A stretch of 64,000 nucleotides of DNA from an uncultured Pelagibacteraceae bacterium (GCA_902560805.1 CACENW010000003.1:1-64000); one strand, 5' to 3'; positions 24,253 to 33,881 are shown, numbered from the stretch's first letter. Notes: a model not told the origin generated them from the sequence alone. Made by a program: numbers and translations.

Positions 24253-25294
24253 CTTTAATTGTATCTAACAATTCATCAACATCACTAGCTTTGGTATTCC
24301 AAGCGGCAACTAATCTAACCGCTTTTCCATCTAATTCTTCTTCGTTCATCTTGTAACCTTCCGAATTTAAATGTTCTATTTTTTCTCTTGGAAACTTTGC
24401 AAACACTTCATTTGCTTCTGTTGGATAAGCAATTTCAATATCATTATGCTTGCTTAAACCATCACTTAATTTTTTACCCATTTCATTAGCGTGTTTTGCA
24501 TTTCTCAACCAAACATCATTTGAAATATAGGCATCGAGTTGAGCAGAGACAAAACGCATTTTAGATAACAAATGCCCTGCTCTTTTCATTAAAAAAGCAA
24601 TGTCCCCTACTAATTCTTTCTTAAAAAATATAATCGCTTCAGCAGCTAAACATCCATTTTTAGTTGCTCCAAACGACAATACATCAATCCCTGATTTCCA
24701 TGTCATTTCAGCAGGACTTACATCTAATGATACCAATGCATTAGCAAATCTAGCGCCATCCATATGTAAATTTAAATTATGTTTATGAGTAACTTCTGCA
24801 ATTTTTTTGATTTCATCTAATTGGTAAACTTCGCCTGTTTCACACACTTGAGTAATACTAACTGATGAGGGTTGAGTATGATGAACAATACCTTTTCCAC
24901 CTATCGATTGGTTTAGTTCTTCAGCAGTTATTTTTCCCATTATTCCTGTTAAAGGAACTAATTTACCACCTCCTGTATAAAATTCGGGAGCACCACATTC
25001 ATCAGTGTTTATATGAGACATCTTATGACAATAAATATTTCCATAAGAAGGTGTCATAGTTGATAAAGCTAAAGCATTAGCTGCGGTTCCTGATGCAGTT
25101 GGAAAAACAATTACTTCTTTTTCAAATATCTCTGAAAACTTATCTTGTAACTCTGTTGATAAAGGATCGTTTCCATAAGGAGTGCTGTCTCCTTCATTTG
25201 CTTTTAAGATTGCCTCTAATACTTCAGGGCAAGCACCCGCAACATTATCTGAGGCGAATTTAACTCGCTCTCTTTTTGTTTTAATTTTTGCCAT
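24245..25294 (-). CDS. ltaE: Low-specificity threonine aldolase
   Basis: PLP enzyme of the aromatic-lyase/threonine aldolase family, 349 aa, which splits threonine or allo-threonine into glycine and acetaldehyde. Visible features are FASDNVAGACPEVLEAI at the N-terminus, STPYGNDPLS near residue 36, MDGARFANALVSL with the PLP-contacting Asp, and the Schiff-base Lys in LSFGATKNGCLAAEA near residue 210. It is the last gene of the permease-creatinase-amidinotransferase-ltaE operon, 2 bases after its neighbour. In cells that depend on outside glycine or serine, this is an internal glycine source. Confidence 0.9.
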   Translation of the reverse strand: MAKIKTKRERVKFASDNVAGACPEVLEAILKANEGDSTPYGNDPLSTELQDKFSEIFEKEVIVFPTASGTAANALALSTMTPSYGNIYCHKMSHINTDECGAPEFYTGGGKLVPLTGIMGKITAEELNQSIGGKGIVHHTQPSSVSITQVCETGEVYQLDEIKKIAEVTHKHNLNLHMDGARFANALVSLDVSPAEMTWKSGIDVLSFGATKNGCLAAEAIIFFKKELVGDIAFLMKRAGHLLSKMRFVSAQLDAYISNDVWLRNAKHANEMGKKLSDGLSKHNDIEIAYPTEANEVFAKFPREKIEHLNSEGYKMNEEELDGKAVRLVAAWNTKASDVDELLDTIKAN

Positions 25295-25296
25295 TA

Positions 25297-26412
25297 TTAT
25301 TGTTTTGGAAAATAATCTTTTAGCTCACCTTCACGGTATACATCTGCAGTACAACAGTGAAGTCCTCCACCAAATGCGTAAGCATCTCTTAATTCAACAG
25401 GAACTACTTCCATTCCTAATTTATCTAATTGCTCAGCTTGATAAATTTCACTTTTCTCAACACAAACTGTTTTAGGATCTAAAACTAAAACATTCATTGA
25501 TAACCATGTTGAAGAATAGCAGAGTGGCGGTGGTTCATTATGTGCTGGTTGAGCACTATCAACAATTTCCCATCCATTATCTTCAAAAAGTTTTCTTTGC
25601 TCTTTTGGCAATCTTCTTTGAGGATTATTAATAATCAAACCTTCTTTTATTGGGGTAAAGGTTGCATCAATGTGAATAGGATATGGATCTCCTGGGAAAT
25701 TTACTGCGTGTACTCTGTGATCTTTATAATGTCTCTTTAGCCAATCAATTCCTTTTAAATTAGTTGTAAATCCATGTTGAACAACTAAGTCTTTTCCAAA
25801 TCTCAATACATCTGCTGCATCAAATAAAGGTTCTTCTTCTGTGGTTACAAAATATTTTTTTTCAGTCCATTCTAATCTTTTTTGAACCCCAATTTTATCT
25901 GATAAATAATCTTTTCTATAATCAGCATCTGTTAATCTTGGTTTTGGAGCAGACTCGTGTCTCATGTTAGGGTCTTGATTGTAATAATCTTTAAGAAGTG
26001 GCCGGTAACATAAATATTCAAACCAACGACATCGATAACTCATAGTTGCTTCTAAAATTTCATTACCCACAGTTAGCAAAACATCCCTTGGAGGCATACA
26101 ACCAAACATAGTTTCCGCCTCCCAATCTGGTGTTGATGTCTTTTGATTAAAATCAATTGGTGTTGGCCGATCAACTTTGATGCCTCTTTTTTGAAGCATG
26201 TTTGAAAAATTATCTAATAATTCATTTGCTTTATCAACAGTGTCTTTAGTTCTTGGACCAAACTGACCTCGCATATCACTATCTTCAGGAACTTTTGCAT
26301 CTAATGCTGGCTCTGGTGCTGGAATACAAGTGCCATCCGCTCTTCCAACAATAACATGTTTTAACGGATCCCACTCGTTCCAACTATTAACAATAGTTTT
26401 ATTCTCGCTCAT
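25297..26412 (-). CDS. Glycine amidinotransferase family protein
   Basis: 371-aa member of the arginine:glycine amidinotransferase (AGAT/GATM) family, which moves an amidino group from arginine to glycine to give guanidinoacetate and ornithine. The catalytic triad region is intact: EPLFDAADVLRFGKD (Asp), DPYPIHIDATF (His), and GGGLHCCTADVYREG with the nucleophile Cys353 preceded by His352. These match human GATM closely, including the sequence around the Cys. Bacterial relatives can use other acceptors, such as lysine or scyllo-inosamine phosphate, so the acceptor is not proven. It lies 5 bases after creatinase and 2 bases before ltaE. Confidence 0.85.
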   Translation of the reverse strand: MSENKTIVNSWNEWDPLKHVIVGRADGTCIPAPEPALDAKVPEDSDMRGQFGPRTKDTVDKANELLDNFSNMLQKRGIKVDRPTPIDFNQKTSTPDWEAETMFGCMPPRDVLLTVGNEILEATMSYRCRWFEYLCYRPLLKDYYNQDPNMRHESAPKPRLTDADYRKDYLSDKIGVQKRLEWTEKKYFVTTEEEPLFDAADVLRFGKDLVVQHGFTTNLKGIDWLKRHYKDHRVHAVNFPGDPYPIHIDATFTPIKEGLIINNPQRRLPKEQRKLFEDNGWEIVDSAQPAHNEPPPLCYSSTWLSMNVLVLDPKTVCVEKSEIYQAEQLDKLGMEVVPVELRDAYAFGGGLHCCTADVYREGELKDYFPKQ

Positions 26413-26417
26413 AAAGA

Positions 26418-27635
26418 TTAGTTTTTTATAATATTATGCTCAGGCCCGAAAGGAAATTTTGTAATATTTTCTGTTCCATCTTTACCAATCACTAATATAT
26501 CGTGCTCTCTATATCCGCCCGCACCAGGATTACCTTCTGGGATCATGATCATTGGCTCCATAGACACCACCATATTTTCCTCAAGAACAGTATCAATATC
26601 TTCTCTTAATTCTAAACCAGCTTCTCTTCCATAAAAGTGTGAAAGCATACCAAATGAATGACCATAGCCAAATGTTCGGTACTGAAGGTAACCAAGTTCA
26701 GCAAATAAATCATTTAGCTCATGACAAATGTCTGAACATTTAACACCTGGTTTAATTAATTCTAATCCACGTTTGTGTACTTTAACATTTGCTTGCCAAG
26801 CTTTAAGTGAGGCATCATCTGCATGATCCAAAAACAAAGTTCTTTCCAATGCAGTGTAGTAACCTGAGATCATTGGGAAAGTATTTAAAGATAAAATATC
26901 TCCTTTAACTAATTTTCTATTAGTCTTTGGATTGTGGGCACCATCTGTATTGATACCAGATTGAAACCATACCCAAGTGTCCATGTATTCTGCACCTGGA
27001 TAACTTTTAACAATCTCCCTTTCCATTCTATCCCTTGCAGCTATTGCTACTTCGATCTCAGTGTTATCTTCTCTAATATTTTTAGCTATTTCTTCACCAC
27101 CAATGTCTGCAATTCTTGCGCCATTTCTAATGATCTCAATTTCTTCATCAGATTTAATCATTCTAAGTTTCATTAGATCTTTTGAAACATCACTAAAAAC
27201 AGAGAAAGTAAAAATAGATCCTATTTTTTCTCTCATATCTATAGTGACATGATCATTTTCAATTCCAATATTTTTTGGAGGCTCATCTCTTCCAATAATT
27301 GATACAATTGCTCTTAAAAAATTATCTTTTTTCCAATCAGTATAAATAACATTATCACAATGTGATCTACGCCAAGGTTGACTTGCATCAATATTAGCTG
27401 AAATTGTTGAAATTTTATCTTGAGTAATCACACATCCATATGGTCTCCCAAAAGAACAGTAAATAAAACCTGTGTAATACGCAACGTTATGCATGGATGT
27501 TAAAATAACCATATCTAAATTATTTTTATCCATCACAGATCTAAGTTTACTTACTCGATCGTTATATTCTTTATCTGTAAATGGTAATTTTACTTTTTCA
27601 CCATTTTTGAGTTCAAAAAAATCTGGTCTTTCCAT
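26418..27635 (-). CDS. Creatinase (creatine amidinohydrolase)
   Basis: 405-aa pita-bread-fold enzyme (M24 family) very similar to Pseudomonas creatinase, which hydrolyses creatine to sarcosine and urea. Shared landmarks: YCSFGRPY, SANIDASQPWRR, MDTWVWFQSGINTDGAHNP with the catalytic His near residue 231, and GYGHSFGMLSHFYGREAGLE. The metal ligands of the aminopeptidase branch are largely replaced, which separates it from Xaa-Pro peptidases. The length equals that of characterised creatinases. Same operon as the amidinotransferase, an unusual pairing of a guanidino-forming and a guanidino-hydrolysing enzyme. Confidence 0.9.
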   Translation of the reverse strand: MERPDFFELKNGEKVKLPFTDKEYNDRVSKLRSVMDKNNLDMVILTSMHNVAYYTGFIYCSFGRPYGCVITQDKISTISANIDASQPWRRSHCDNVIYTDWKKDNFLRAIVSIIGRDEPPKNIGIENDHVTIDMREKIGSIFTFSVFSDVSKDLMKLRMIKSDEEIEIIRNGARIADIGGEEIAKNIREDNTEIEVAIAARDRMEREIVKSYPGAEYMDTWVWFQSGINTDGAHNPKTNRKLVKGDILSLNTFPMISGYYTALERTLFLDHADDASLKAWQANVKVHKRGLELIKPGVKCSDICHELNDLFAELGYLQYRTFGYGHSFGMLSHFYGREAGLELREDIDTVLEENMVVSMEPMIMIPEGNPGAGGYREHDILVIGKDGTENITKFPFGPEHNIIKN

Positions 27636-27638
27636 AAA

Positions 27639-28544
27639 CTAATTTAGTGCTATGTGGCGCTTATTCCATCTCATAATTAAGCTGTAGTAAAATAAAGATA
27701 CAAATAGAAAAAAACCACCTATAATCGTATTTGTTGATGGCACTTCGTTAATTCCTAAAATTGGTAACCAAACCCAAAATATTCCACCAACTACCTCAGT
27801 TAAAGATAGCAGTGTCAATTCTGCAGCAGGTATAGCTTTTGAGCCAATTGAATATAAAATTAATCCTGAACAAACTAGAAACCCATGAAGTGAAAATAAG
27901 GAACTGTTATAACTTGTAGCAAAGAACGTTTGTCCCGTAGACAAAATCATAATTGATGCAAACACAAAACAGAAGAAACCAGCAAATGCAACTGTTGTAA
28001 ATTTAGGAGTTTCTTTTCTCCATCTTAGTGAGACTGAAAACACTGAAAAACCTATTGATGAGGTAAGTCCAAATACAAATCCTATTAAAGATTTCTCACC
28101 TGTATTGCCTATTGCCATTATCAATATACCTGCTGTTGCAATTATGATTGATATCCAAACATTTAGTGAAATCCGTTCTCTAAGAAATAAAAATGCCAAA
28201 AGAGCTGTAAAAAAAGGCATTGCAGCTAAGCAAAGTAAAGTAACAGCAGCACTGGTATTTGTTATCGAATAAATAAAAGTGATCATTGCAACTCCAAGAC
28301 CCGAACCACCAACTATCCCTGACAATCCTATTTTATAATAATTTTTATAAAAGTTTTTTCCTTCTTCAAAATATAAGTAGAGGTTAAGGAGTATAAAAAT
28401 AGTTAAACCTCTTCCAAATATATACTGCCAAGGAACAAGATTGGGACTATCCATATATCTTACGACCAAAGGTCCAAATGACCATAATATGCCAGCAAAT
28501 AGTACAATTGGGACAGCAAGTTTTGGATTTCTTAACTCTAACAT
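27639..28544 (-). CDS. EamA/DMT-family permease of the guanidino operon
   Basis: 301-aa DMT-superfamily membrane protein with ten predicted helices and the two-repeat EamA pattern (FLFLRERISLNVWISIIIA near residues 120-138; LLSLTEVVGGIFWVWLPIL near 247-265). It is first in the operon with creatinase, amidinotransferase and ltaE, 3 bases upstream of creatinase, so it probably moves a substrate or product of those enzymes, for example creatine, guanidinoacetate or an amino acid. This is inferred from position; the family gives no substrate. A 49-base gap separates it from moeA upstream. Confidence 0.85.
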   Translation of the reverse strand: MLELRNPKLAVPIVLFAGILWSFGPLVVRYMDSPNLVPWQYIFGRGLTIFILLNLYLYFEEGKNFYKNYYKIGLSGIVGGSGLGVAMITFIYSITNTSAAVTLLCLAAMPFFTALLAFLFLRERISLNVWISIIIATAGILIMAIGNTGEKSLIGFVFGLTSSIGFSVFSVSLRWRKETPKFTTVAFAGFFCFVFASIMILSTGQTFFATSYNSSLFSLHGFLVCSGLILYSIGSKAIPAAELTLLSLTEVVGGIFWVWLPILGINEVPSTNTIIGGFFLFVSLFYYSLIMRWNKRHIALN

Positions 28545-28593
28545 TTGTAGAAATCTAAATCTAAAAAGATTTTTCTACAACAAAAATACGTTT

Positions 28594-29847
28594 CTAAATC
28601 AAAGATTGATTAGAATGGTTGGGGAAAAAACAATCTAAGATATCTCCTTTTTTAAATTTTGATTTCCCTGCTGGCAACAAAGACCAAATGTTTGATTTAA
28701 CAAAAGATTTTACTCTAAAAGACTCTTGCCCTTGTAAAATCTCAACTTCTATTTTTCCATTTTTAGTTGTGCTTAATTTACTTTTTGCAAACCTTGTAAA
28801 ATTCTGTTTTTTAGAAAAACTATTTTTTAAAGTGGCTCTGATAGGTTGCTCTTCACTTAGTCCTAAAATGTTTTCCATGAAAGGAATAACGAAAAATCTA
28901 AAACAAGCAGATGATGACATTGGATTTCCTGGAAGTCCAAAGATTGCTTTTTGTTTTCCTTTAATTTTGGCAAATAGAATTGGTTTTCCTGGTCGAATTG
29001 CTACACTTTTAAAATAATTAGATAATTTAAATGTCTTAACAACGCTTGGAATATAGTCATATTTTCCAGCAGAAACAGCGCCTGATGTTATCAATATATC
29101 AGTATTACTATTTATAAGTTTATTAATTTGAGATTTATAAATATTTTGATGGTTATCTCTAAGTATTCCACCATTTTTAAAATTGAATAAAAAGCTTTCT
29201 TTAAGGTTTTTGATGTAATGACTATTAGAGTTTCTAACTTTCCAATTTGGAACATTGTCTCGATCTGTAATTTCATTTCCTGTTGAAAAAAATAAAATAT
29301 TAATTTTCTTTTTAACTTTAATCTTTTTTATCCCCAAGGTTTTAAAAGCTAAAATATGGTTTGGCTGTATTATTGTATTTTTTTTGACAACTATCTCACC
29401 CTTTTTAAAGTCTGAACCTGAAAATCTTACATGATTAAACTTTTTAATTTTTTGATTAACTAAAATGTATTTTTTATTATTTTTGTTTGGATAAAAAATA
29501 ATTTGTTCTATTGGAATGATTGTATCAAAACCTTTAGGAATTATTCCACCTGTCATTATTTCAACAGCATCATATTTTTTAATTTTTTTATTTAATGATT
29601 TTGTTCCTGCAGCAATGGATCCAATTATTCTAAATTGTTTTGGTGAATTTTTCTTAATTCCATTAGTATCTTTTGATTTAACTGCAAATCCATCAAATGC
29701 AGCGTTATCTCCTGCTGGATAATTGATCTTTGAATAAATATTATCTGAAATCACTCTGTTAAGAGAGTTTTCACTCAATATAGTTTCATCTTTAATTTTA
29801 ATTTTTGCTTTTTTTAAAATTTTTCTAGATTGATCGTAACTAATCAT
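28594..29847 (-). CDS. moeA: Molybdopterin molybdotransferase
   Basis: Inserts molybdenum into adenylylated molybdopterin, completing the cofactor used by formate dehydrogenase next door. The 417-aa protein has the family layout: N-terminal lid with AGDNAAFDGFAVKS near residue 45, the MoCF-binding domain with TSGAVSAGKYDYIP near residue 255 and GLPGNPMSSSACF near residue 303, and a C-terminal barrel. Overlaps mobA by 8 bases. Transcribed divergently from the formate dehydrogenase genes, with which it forms a functional block. Confidence 0.92.
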   Translation of the reverse strand: MISYDQSRKILKKAKIKIKDETILSENSLNRVISDNIYSKINYPAGDNAAFDGFAVKSKDTNGIKKNSPKQFRIIGSIAAGTKSLNKKIKKYDAVEIMTGGIIPKGFDTIIPIEQIIFYPNKNNKKYILVNQKIKKFNHVRFSGSDFKKGEIVVKKNTIIQPNHILAFKTLGIKKIKVKKKINILFFSTGNEITDRDNVPNWKVRNSNSHYIKNLKESFLFNFKNGGILRDNHQNIYKSQINKLINSNTDILITSGAVSAGKYDYIPSVVKTFKLSNYFKSVAIRPGKPILFAKIKGKQKAIFGLPGNPMSSSACFRFFVIPFMENILGLSEEQPIRATLKNSFSKKQNFTRFAKSKLSTTKNGKIEVEILQGQESFRVKSFVKSNIWSLLPAGKSKFKKGDILDCFFPNHSNQSLI

Positions 29848-30448
29848 TTTTTAATAATTCTTTAGCTTGTTCTAAATCTTCTTTTGTATTGATATTAAAG
29901 AAAGGATCTTGATTTGGAAACTCCATATTAATTGTTTTAACTCCAATACTATTGGCCCACAATTCAACTTTTCTAGCTCCTTTTTCTAGATCATCTTCTA
30001 ATTGATCTAATAAACTCATTGACCATAAACCAAAGATGTTATGCCTAGTATTGTTTGATTTTATAAAAAATAAACTACTTTCATTTTCATCAATTTGATT
30101 AATGAATTGCTCTAAAATTTCTTTTTTAAAGAAAGGAGTATCTACTGGAAAAGTTGCTATCCATTGATAGTTTTTATTATGATCTTTGACCCATTTCATT
30201 GCTGAAAGAACTCCACCTAAAGGACCAAGATCTTTTTTAATATCTCCAATTAGTGAAATTTTATCTGAATTAGTAAATTTAATTGAATTATTTGATACTA
30301 TTAATACTTCCTTAAATTCATTCGATATTTCTGCCAAGATGTAATCAATTAACATTTTATCAGCTAGCAATATCTGAGATTTATCTTCACCAAACCTTTG
30401 TGACTTACCGCCTGCTAGCACTGTTCCTAAAATATTGTTATGATCCAT
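29840..30448 (-). CDS. mobA: Molybdenum cofactor guanylyltransferase
   Basis: Adds GMP to molybdopterin to form the guanine dinucleotide cofactor of the DMSO-reductase family, to which formate dehydrogenase belongs. It has the nucleotidyltransferase start ILGTVLAGGKSQRFGEDKS and a metal-binding FPVDTPFF. The open frame begins at 30466, but the ATG at 30448 (MDHNNILG) matches the usual family start and is preferred, giving about 202 aa. It is divergent from the IscU-like gene, 42 bases away. Confidence 0.88.
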   Translation of the reverse strand: MDHNNILGTVLAGGKSQRFGEDKSQILLADKMLIDYILAEISNEFKEVLIVSNNSIKFTNSDKISLIGDIKKDLGPLGGVLSAMKWVKDHNKNYQWIATFPVDTPFFKKEILEQFINQIDENESSLFFIKSNNTRHNIFGLWSMSLLDQLEDDLEKGARKVELWANSIGVKTINMEFPNQDPFFNINTKEDLEQAKELLKND

Positions 30449-30490
30449 CTGTAAAATATAAAACATTCAAAGTTGAATTAAAGAAATTAA

Positions 30491-30889
30491 ATGGATTTAA
30501 GAATTTTAGAAATAGCAGCCCACACGGAGAACAATAAAGTAGTTAAAAACTATACACATAAAACAAAACATAAAAATCCGTTATGTGGTGATGAGATGGA
30601 AATAAGCTTAATTGTCAAAGATGACGTTGTAAAAGATATGGGTTATCAGTGTAAATCTTGTGTTTATTGTCAGGCATCTGTCAGCCTATTATCTAGAAAA
30701 ATTAAGGAAAAAAAAGTTGATGATATAAAGCAATTTATAAAAGCTGGAGAGCAACTTTTTGAAGACGCAAAAGTAAGTATAGAAAAACATTGGAAAGATT
30801 TTAAAGAAATTTTAGACAAAAAAAATCTTTCACGAAAAGAATGTTTGCTTTTACCTTTAAGAACAATTGCTAAAGCATTAAAAATTTAA
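30491..30889 (+). CDS. IscU/NifU-like iron-sulfur scaffold protein
   Basis: 132-aa protein with an IscU/NifU N-terminal-domain pattern: NPLCGDEMEI with the first Cys, CKSCVYCQAS with the next cysteines, and a late Cys in RKECLLLP. Scaffold proteins hold a nascent iron-sulfur cluster on such residues. Unlike standard IscU, the middle region is compressed and the CxxC-xx-C spacing is unusual, so it may be a specialised relative. Its place at the head of the formate dehydrogenase operon suggests it supplies clusters to that enzyme, which needs several; this is inferred. Confidence 0.75.
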   Translation: MDLRILEIAAHTENNKVVKNYTHKTKHKNPLCGDEMEISLIVKDDVVKDMGYQCKSCVYCQASVSLLSRKIKEKKVDDIKQFIKAGEQLFEDAKVSIEKHWKDFKEILDKKNLSRKECLLLPLRTIAKALKI

Positions 30890-31366
30890 ATGATCAAAAT
30901 CACAAAACCATTATTACAAAAAGCATTGATAGCAGGTTTTTTTTCAACAATCACTATAGGAGTACTTACAGTATTGACTTATAAAAGTACTCTTGGATAT
31001 TTTATTGCAGCATCATTTGGCTCATCCATGGTTTTATTGTTTGGATTTCCTGAAAGTCCTTTTGCTCAACCAAAAAATGTTTTCTTTGGACATTTATTAA
31101 CTGCTTTGGTGGGAGTAATATTTGTTAATTTTATTCCACTTCCAATTTATATGAGTATTGCATTTGCAGTAGGAATTGGAGTGTTCTTAATGATTTTATT
31201 TAATGTTGTTCACCCTCCTGCGGGAGGAAACCCAATAATTGTTATTATTGGAAGTGCTTCTTATGATTATTTAATTAATCCAATTATATTTGGATGTATG
31301 ATAATTTTATTACTCGCAATTATAATCAATAAATATTTATTGCAAAAAAACTATCCCTTAAAATAA
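30890..31366 (+). CDS. HPP family membrane protein
   Basis: 158-aa integral membrane protein with four or five helices and the diagnostic motif FNVVHPPAGGNP near residue 103 that names the HPP family. FGSSMVLLFGFPESPFAQP near residue 43 is the other conserved block. Plant members carry nitrite into plastids; bacterial roles are mostly unknown. It abuts the IscU-like gene and is 3 bases before fdhD, so by position it could move formate, nitrite or a similar small anion, but nothing in the sequence proves this. Confidence 0.85.
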   Translation: MIKITKPLLQKALIAGFFSTITIGVLTVLTYKSTLGYFIAASFGSSMVLLFGFPESPFAQPKNVFFGHLLTALVGVIFVNFIPLPIYMSIAFAVGIGVFLMILFNVVHPPAGGNPIIVIIGSASYDYLINPIIFGCMIILLLAIIINKYLLQKNYPLK

Positions 31367-31369
31367 TTT

Positions 31370-32209
31370 ATGAATTCAAAATATAAAGTTTTAAAGTATT
31401 CATCTAATAATTTTAAAGATGTTGATGATTTAGTTTCAATTGAAGAACCATTAGAGATTTCTTTAAGGTACAAAGAAAAAGATAATTGGGTTGAACAAAC
31501 TTTATCTATTACGATGAGAACTCCTGGTAATGATGAAGATCTTGTAAGAGGATTTTTATTTAATGAACAAATTGTAAAAAGTTTAAATGATATTGATAGT
31601 ATTGAAAGTTATGGAGAAAACGTTGGTCAATATAAAATTCAAAATAAAATACTAGCAACACTTAATAATTCAGAAAATGTAAATATATCAAAAATTAAAA
31701 GAGATTTTTTAACCAACTCCTCTTGTGGTGTTTGTGGGAAATCTTCATTGGATTCGCTAGAGATAATTAAAACTACAAAGACAAATGCCTCTGAACCTAA
31801 AATTTCAAAAGATGTAATTATTCAATCCCCTGATATTTTAAGAGAAGGTCAGTCTGAATTCAGCAAAACTGGTGGTATTCATGCAAGTGGACTATTTAAC
31901 AGTGATGGAAAATTGATAGCTCTAAGAGAAGATGTTGGAAGACACAACGCTTTAGACAAACTTATCGGCTGTGCTTTGGAGAAAAACCAATTTGATCCAA
32001 AAGACCAATTTATTACGTGTTCTGGGAGACTTAATTTTGAGCTAGTTCAGAAGGTTTTAATGACAGATATTGGTATTATGATTGGGGTTGGTGCGCCAAC
32101 AAGTCTTGCTATCGATTTAGCTAATAAGTTTGACATTACCCTCATAGGTTTCGTAAAGAGGGACAGTTTTAATATTTACACAAATAACAAAAAAGTTAAG
32201 GTGGAATAA
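31370..32209 (+). CDS. fdhD: Formate dehydrogenase accessory sulfurtransferase
   Basis: FdhD/FdsC-type protein, 279 aa, which transfers sulfur to the molybdenum cofactor before it enters formate dehydrogenase. The catalytic CxxC loop is in SSCGVCGKSSLDSL near residue 119, followed by the family motifs GGIHASGLF and REDVGRHNALDKLIG near residues 165-195. It lies 16 bases upstream of the formate dehydrogenase subunits and so is in the same operon. Length is normal. Confidence 0.92.
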   Translation: MNSKYKVLKYSSNNFKDVDDLVSIEEPLEISLRYKEKDNWVEQTLSITMRTPGNDEDLVRGFLFNEQIVKSLNDIDSIESYGENVGQYKIQNKILATLNNSENVNISKIKRDFLTNSSCGVCGKSSLDSLEIIKTTKTNASEPKISKDVIIQSPDILREGQSEFSKTGGIHASGLFNSDGKLIALREDVGRHNALDKLIGCALEKNQFDPKDQFITCSGRLNFELVQKVLMTDIGIMIGVGAPTSLAIDLANKFDITLIGFVKRDSFNIYTNNKKVKVE

Positions 32210-32225
32210 TAAAAAAAGGGTAATT

Positions 32226-33881
32226 GTGTCAAAAAATATAAGTAATTTATCTGGAAGAATAGGCCTAAAAGACAATCTATTTAAGCAGATTTCAGAGAAC
32301 ACATTAAGTGAAAACCCTCAAGATATTAAAGAAATTGCAAAAAAACATAACCTTGGAGTTTCAACACTCCACGGTGCTGAATCTTTTTATGAATTTTTAA
32401 GACCTTCACACAGAGAAAAAAAAGCTTTCGTTTGTAATGGTAGTGCATGCATGTGTGCAGGTACTCAAGACAAACTAAAAGACAAACTAAAAGAAAAATT
32501 AGGTGATGACAAAGTTGGAGAGATGTTTTGTCTAGGTCATTGTTATGAAAATCATGCATTTCACTATGATGGTGAAAATTATGCTGGAAAAGATATTGAA
32601 AAGATTGATCAAATTTTAAAAGGTGAAGAAATTAAACAAGAAAAGTTTTTCTCTAAGAGTTATGCAACAACAAGTTTTTTAATGGATGACAAGTTATCAT
32701 CAACAGATCAATTTAAAGAACAGTTAAGTAAATTTTTAAAAACAGATAAAAAAGAAATAGTAAAATCATTATTAGACTCAAACTTAACAGGAAGAGGTGG
32801 CGCAGGTTTTCCAACAGGAATGAAATGGGATTTCTGTAGTAAAGCAAAAGGTGATAAGAAATATGTTATCTGCAATGCTGATGAAGGTGACTCAGGAGCT
32901 TTTTCAGACAGATACCTGTTAGAAGATCAACCATTAAAAGTTATTTTTGGAATGGTGCTTTGTGGATTTGTAATTGGAAGTGATGAAGGAGTTTTATATA
33001 TTAGAGGTGAGTATCCAAAATCTATTGAAGCGATAAATGGATGTATCAATGAACTTAAAAAATTAAATTTATTAGGTGAAAATATTTTAGGAACAGATTT
33101 TTCTTTTGATCTTGGAATTTGTATCGGTCAAGGTGCATATATTTGTGGAGAAGAAACAGCTTTGATAGCTTCTATTGAGGGAAGAAGGGCTGAAGTAGAT
33201 GTAAGACCGCCCTTCCCGGTTACTGAGGGATTATATAAAAAACCAACTGTAGTTAACAATGTTGAAACTTTAGCTGCAGCAACTGGAATTTTATTAAACG
33301 GATCGGAAAAATTTTCTTCAGTTGGAAATAAAAAGTCGGCTGGAACAAAATTAGTTTGCTTAGATAGTTTTTTTAACAATCCTGGTGTTTATGAAATTGA
33401 TATGGGAACACCAATGAAAAAAATATTTAATGAAATTGGTGGTGGATACAAAGAACCTGTTAAAGCTTTTCAAATAGGTGGTCCTTTAGGTGGAGTTGTT
33501 CCTTTAAGTGAAATAGAAAATTTAAATTTAGATTTTCAAGAGTTTACTGCAAAAGGTTTTATGTTAGGTCACGCAAGTATAGTTAGTATCCCTAAAGATT
33601 TTCCAATGGCTGAATACATTCATCATTTATTTGAATTTTCTGCAGAAGAATCTTGTGGTAAATGTTTCCCAGGAAGACTTGGATCTTACAGAGGAAAAGA
33701 AATGTTTGATCAAGCTAAGAAGAAAACAGCTAAAATTCCTTTAAAATTACTAGAAGAGTTGTTGGTTACTATGCAAAAAGGCTGTTTATGTGCTCTATGT
33801 GGAGCGATCCCAACTCCTATTCAAAACATCCTAAAATACTTTGGCGATGAAATGAAAAATGATATGGTGAAAGATAATTAA
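32226..33881 (+). CDS. fdsB: NAD-dependent formate dehydrogenase beta subunit (NuoE-NuoF fusion)
   Basis: Diaphorase subunit passing electrons from formate to NAD+. The N-terminal 140 residues are a NuoE-like thioredoxin fold with a 2Fe-2S site (CNGSACMC and CLGHC); the rest is NuoF-like with GRGGAGFPTGMKW and NADEGDSGAFSDR (FMN/NADH binding) and a 4Fe-4S site (ESCGKCFPGRLG, CLCALCG). Translation starts at GTG, behind an AAAAGGG ribosome site. No separate FdsG gene is present, so this fused subunit probably serves both roles. The stop overlaps the fdsA start by one base. Confidence 0.92.
   Translation: MSKNISNLSGRIGLKDNLFKQISENTLSENPQDIKEIAKKHNLGVSTLHGAESFYEFLRPSHREKKAFVCNGSACMCAGTQDKLKDKLKEKLGDDKVGEMFCLGHCYENHAFHYDGENYAGKDIEKIDQILKGEEIKQEKFFSKSYATTSFLMDDKLSSTDQFKEQLSKFLKTDKKEIVKSLLDSNLTGRGGAGFPTGMKWDFCSKAKGDKKYVICNADEGDSGAFSDRYLLEDQPLKVIFGMVLCGFVIGSDEGVLYIRGEYPKSIEAINGCINELKKLNLLGENILGTDFSFDLGICIGQGAYICGEETALIASIEGRRAEVDVRPPFPVTEGLYKKPTVVNNVETLAAATGILLNGSEKFSSVGNKKSAGTKLVCLDSFFNNPGVYEIDMGTPMKKIFNEIGGGYKEPVKAFQIGGPLGGVVPLSEIENLNLDFQEFTAKGFMLGHASIVSIPKDFPMAEYIHHLFEFSAEESCGKCFPGRLGSYRGKEMFDQAKKKTAKIPLKLLEELLVTMQKGCLCALCGAIPTPIQNILKYFGDEMKNDMVKDN

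Noticed and set aside
26418-27635. Xaa-Pro aminopeptidase
   Set aside because: The fold is shared, but the long matches around YCSFGRPY, WFQSGINTDGAHNP and GYGHSFG agree with creatinases, and the aminopeptidase metal ligands are not preserved.
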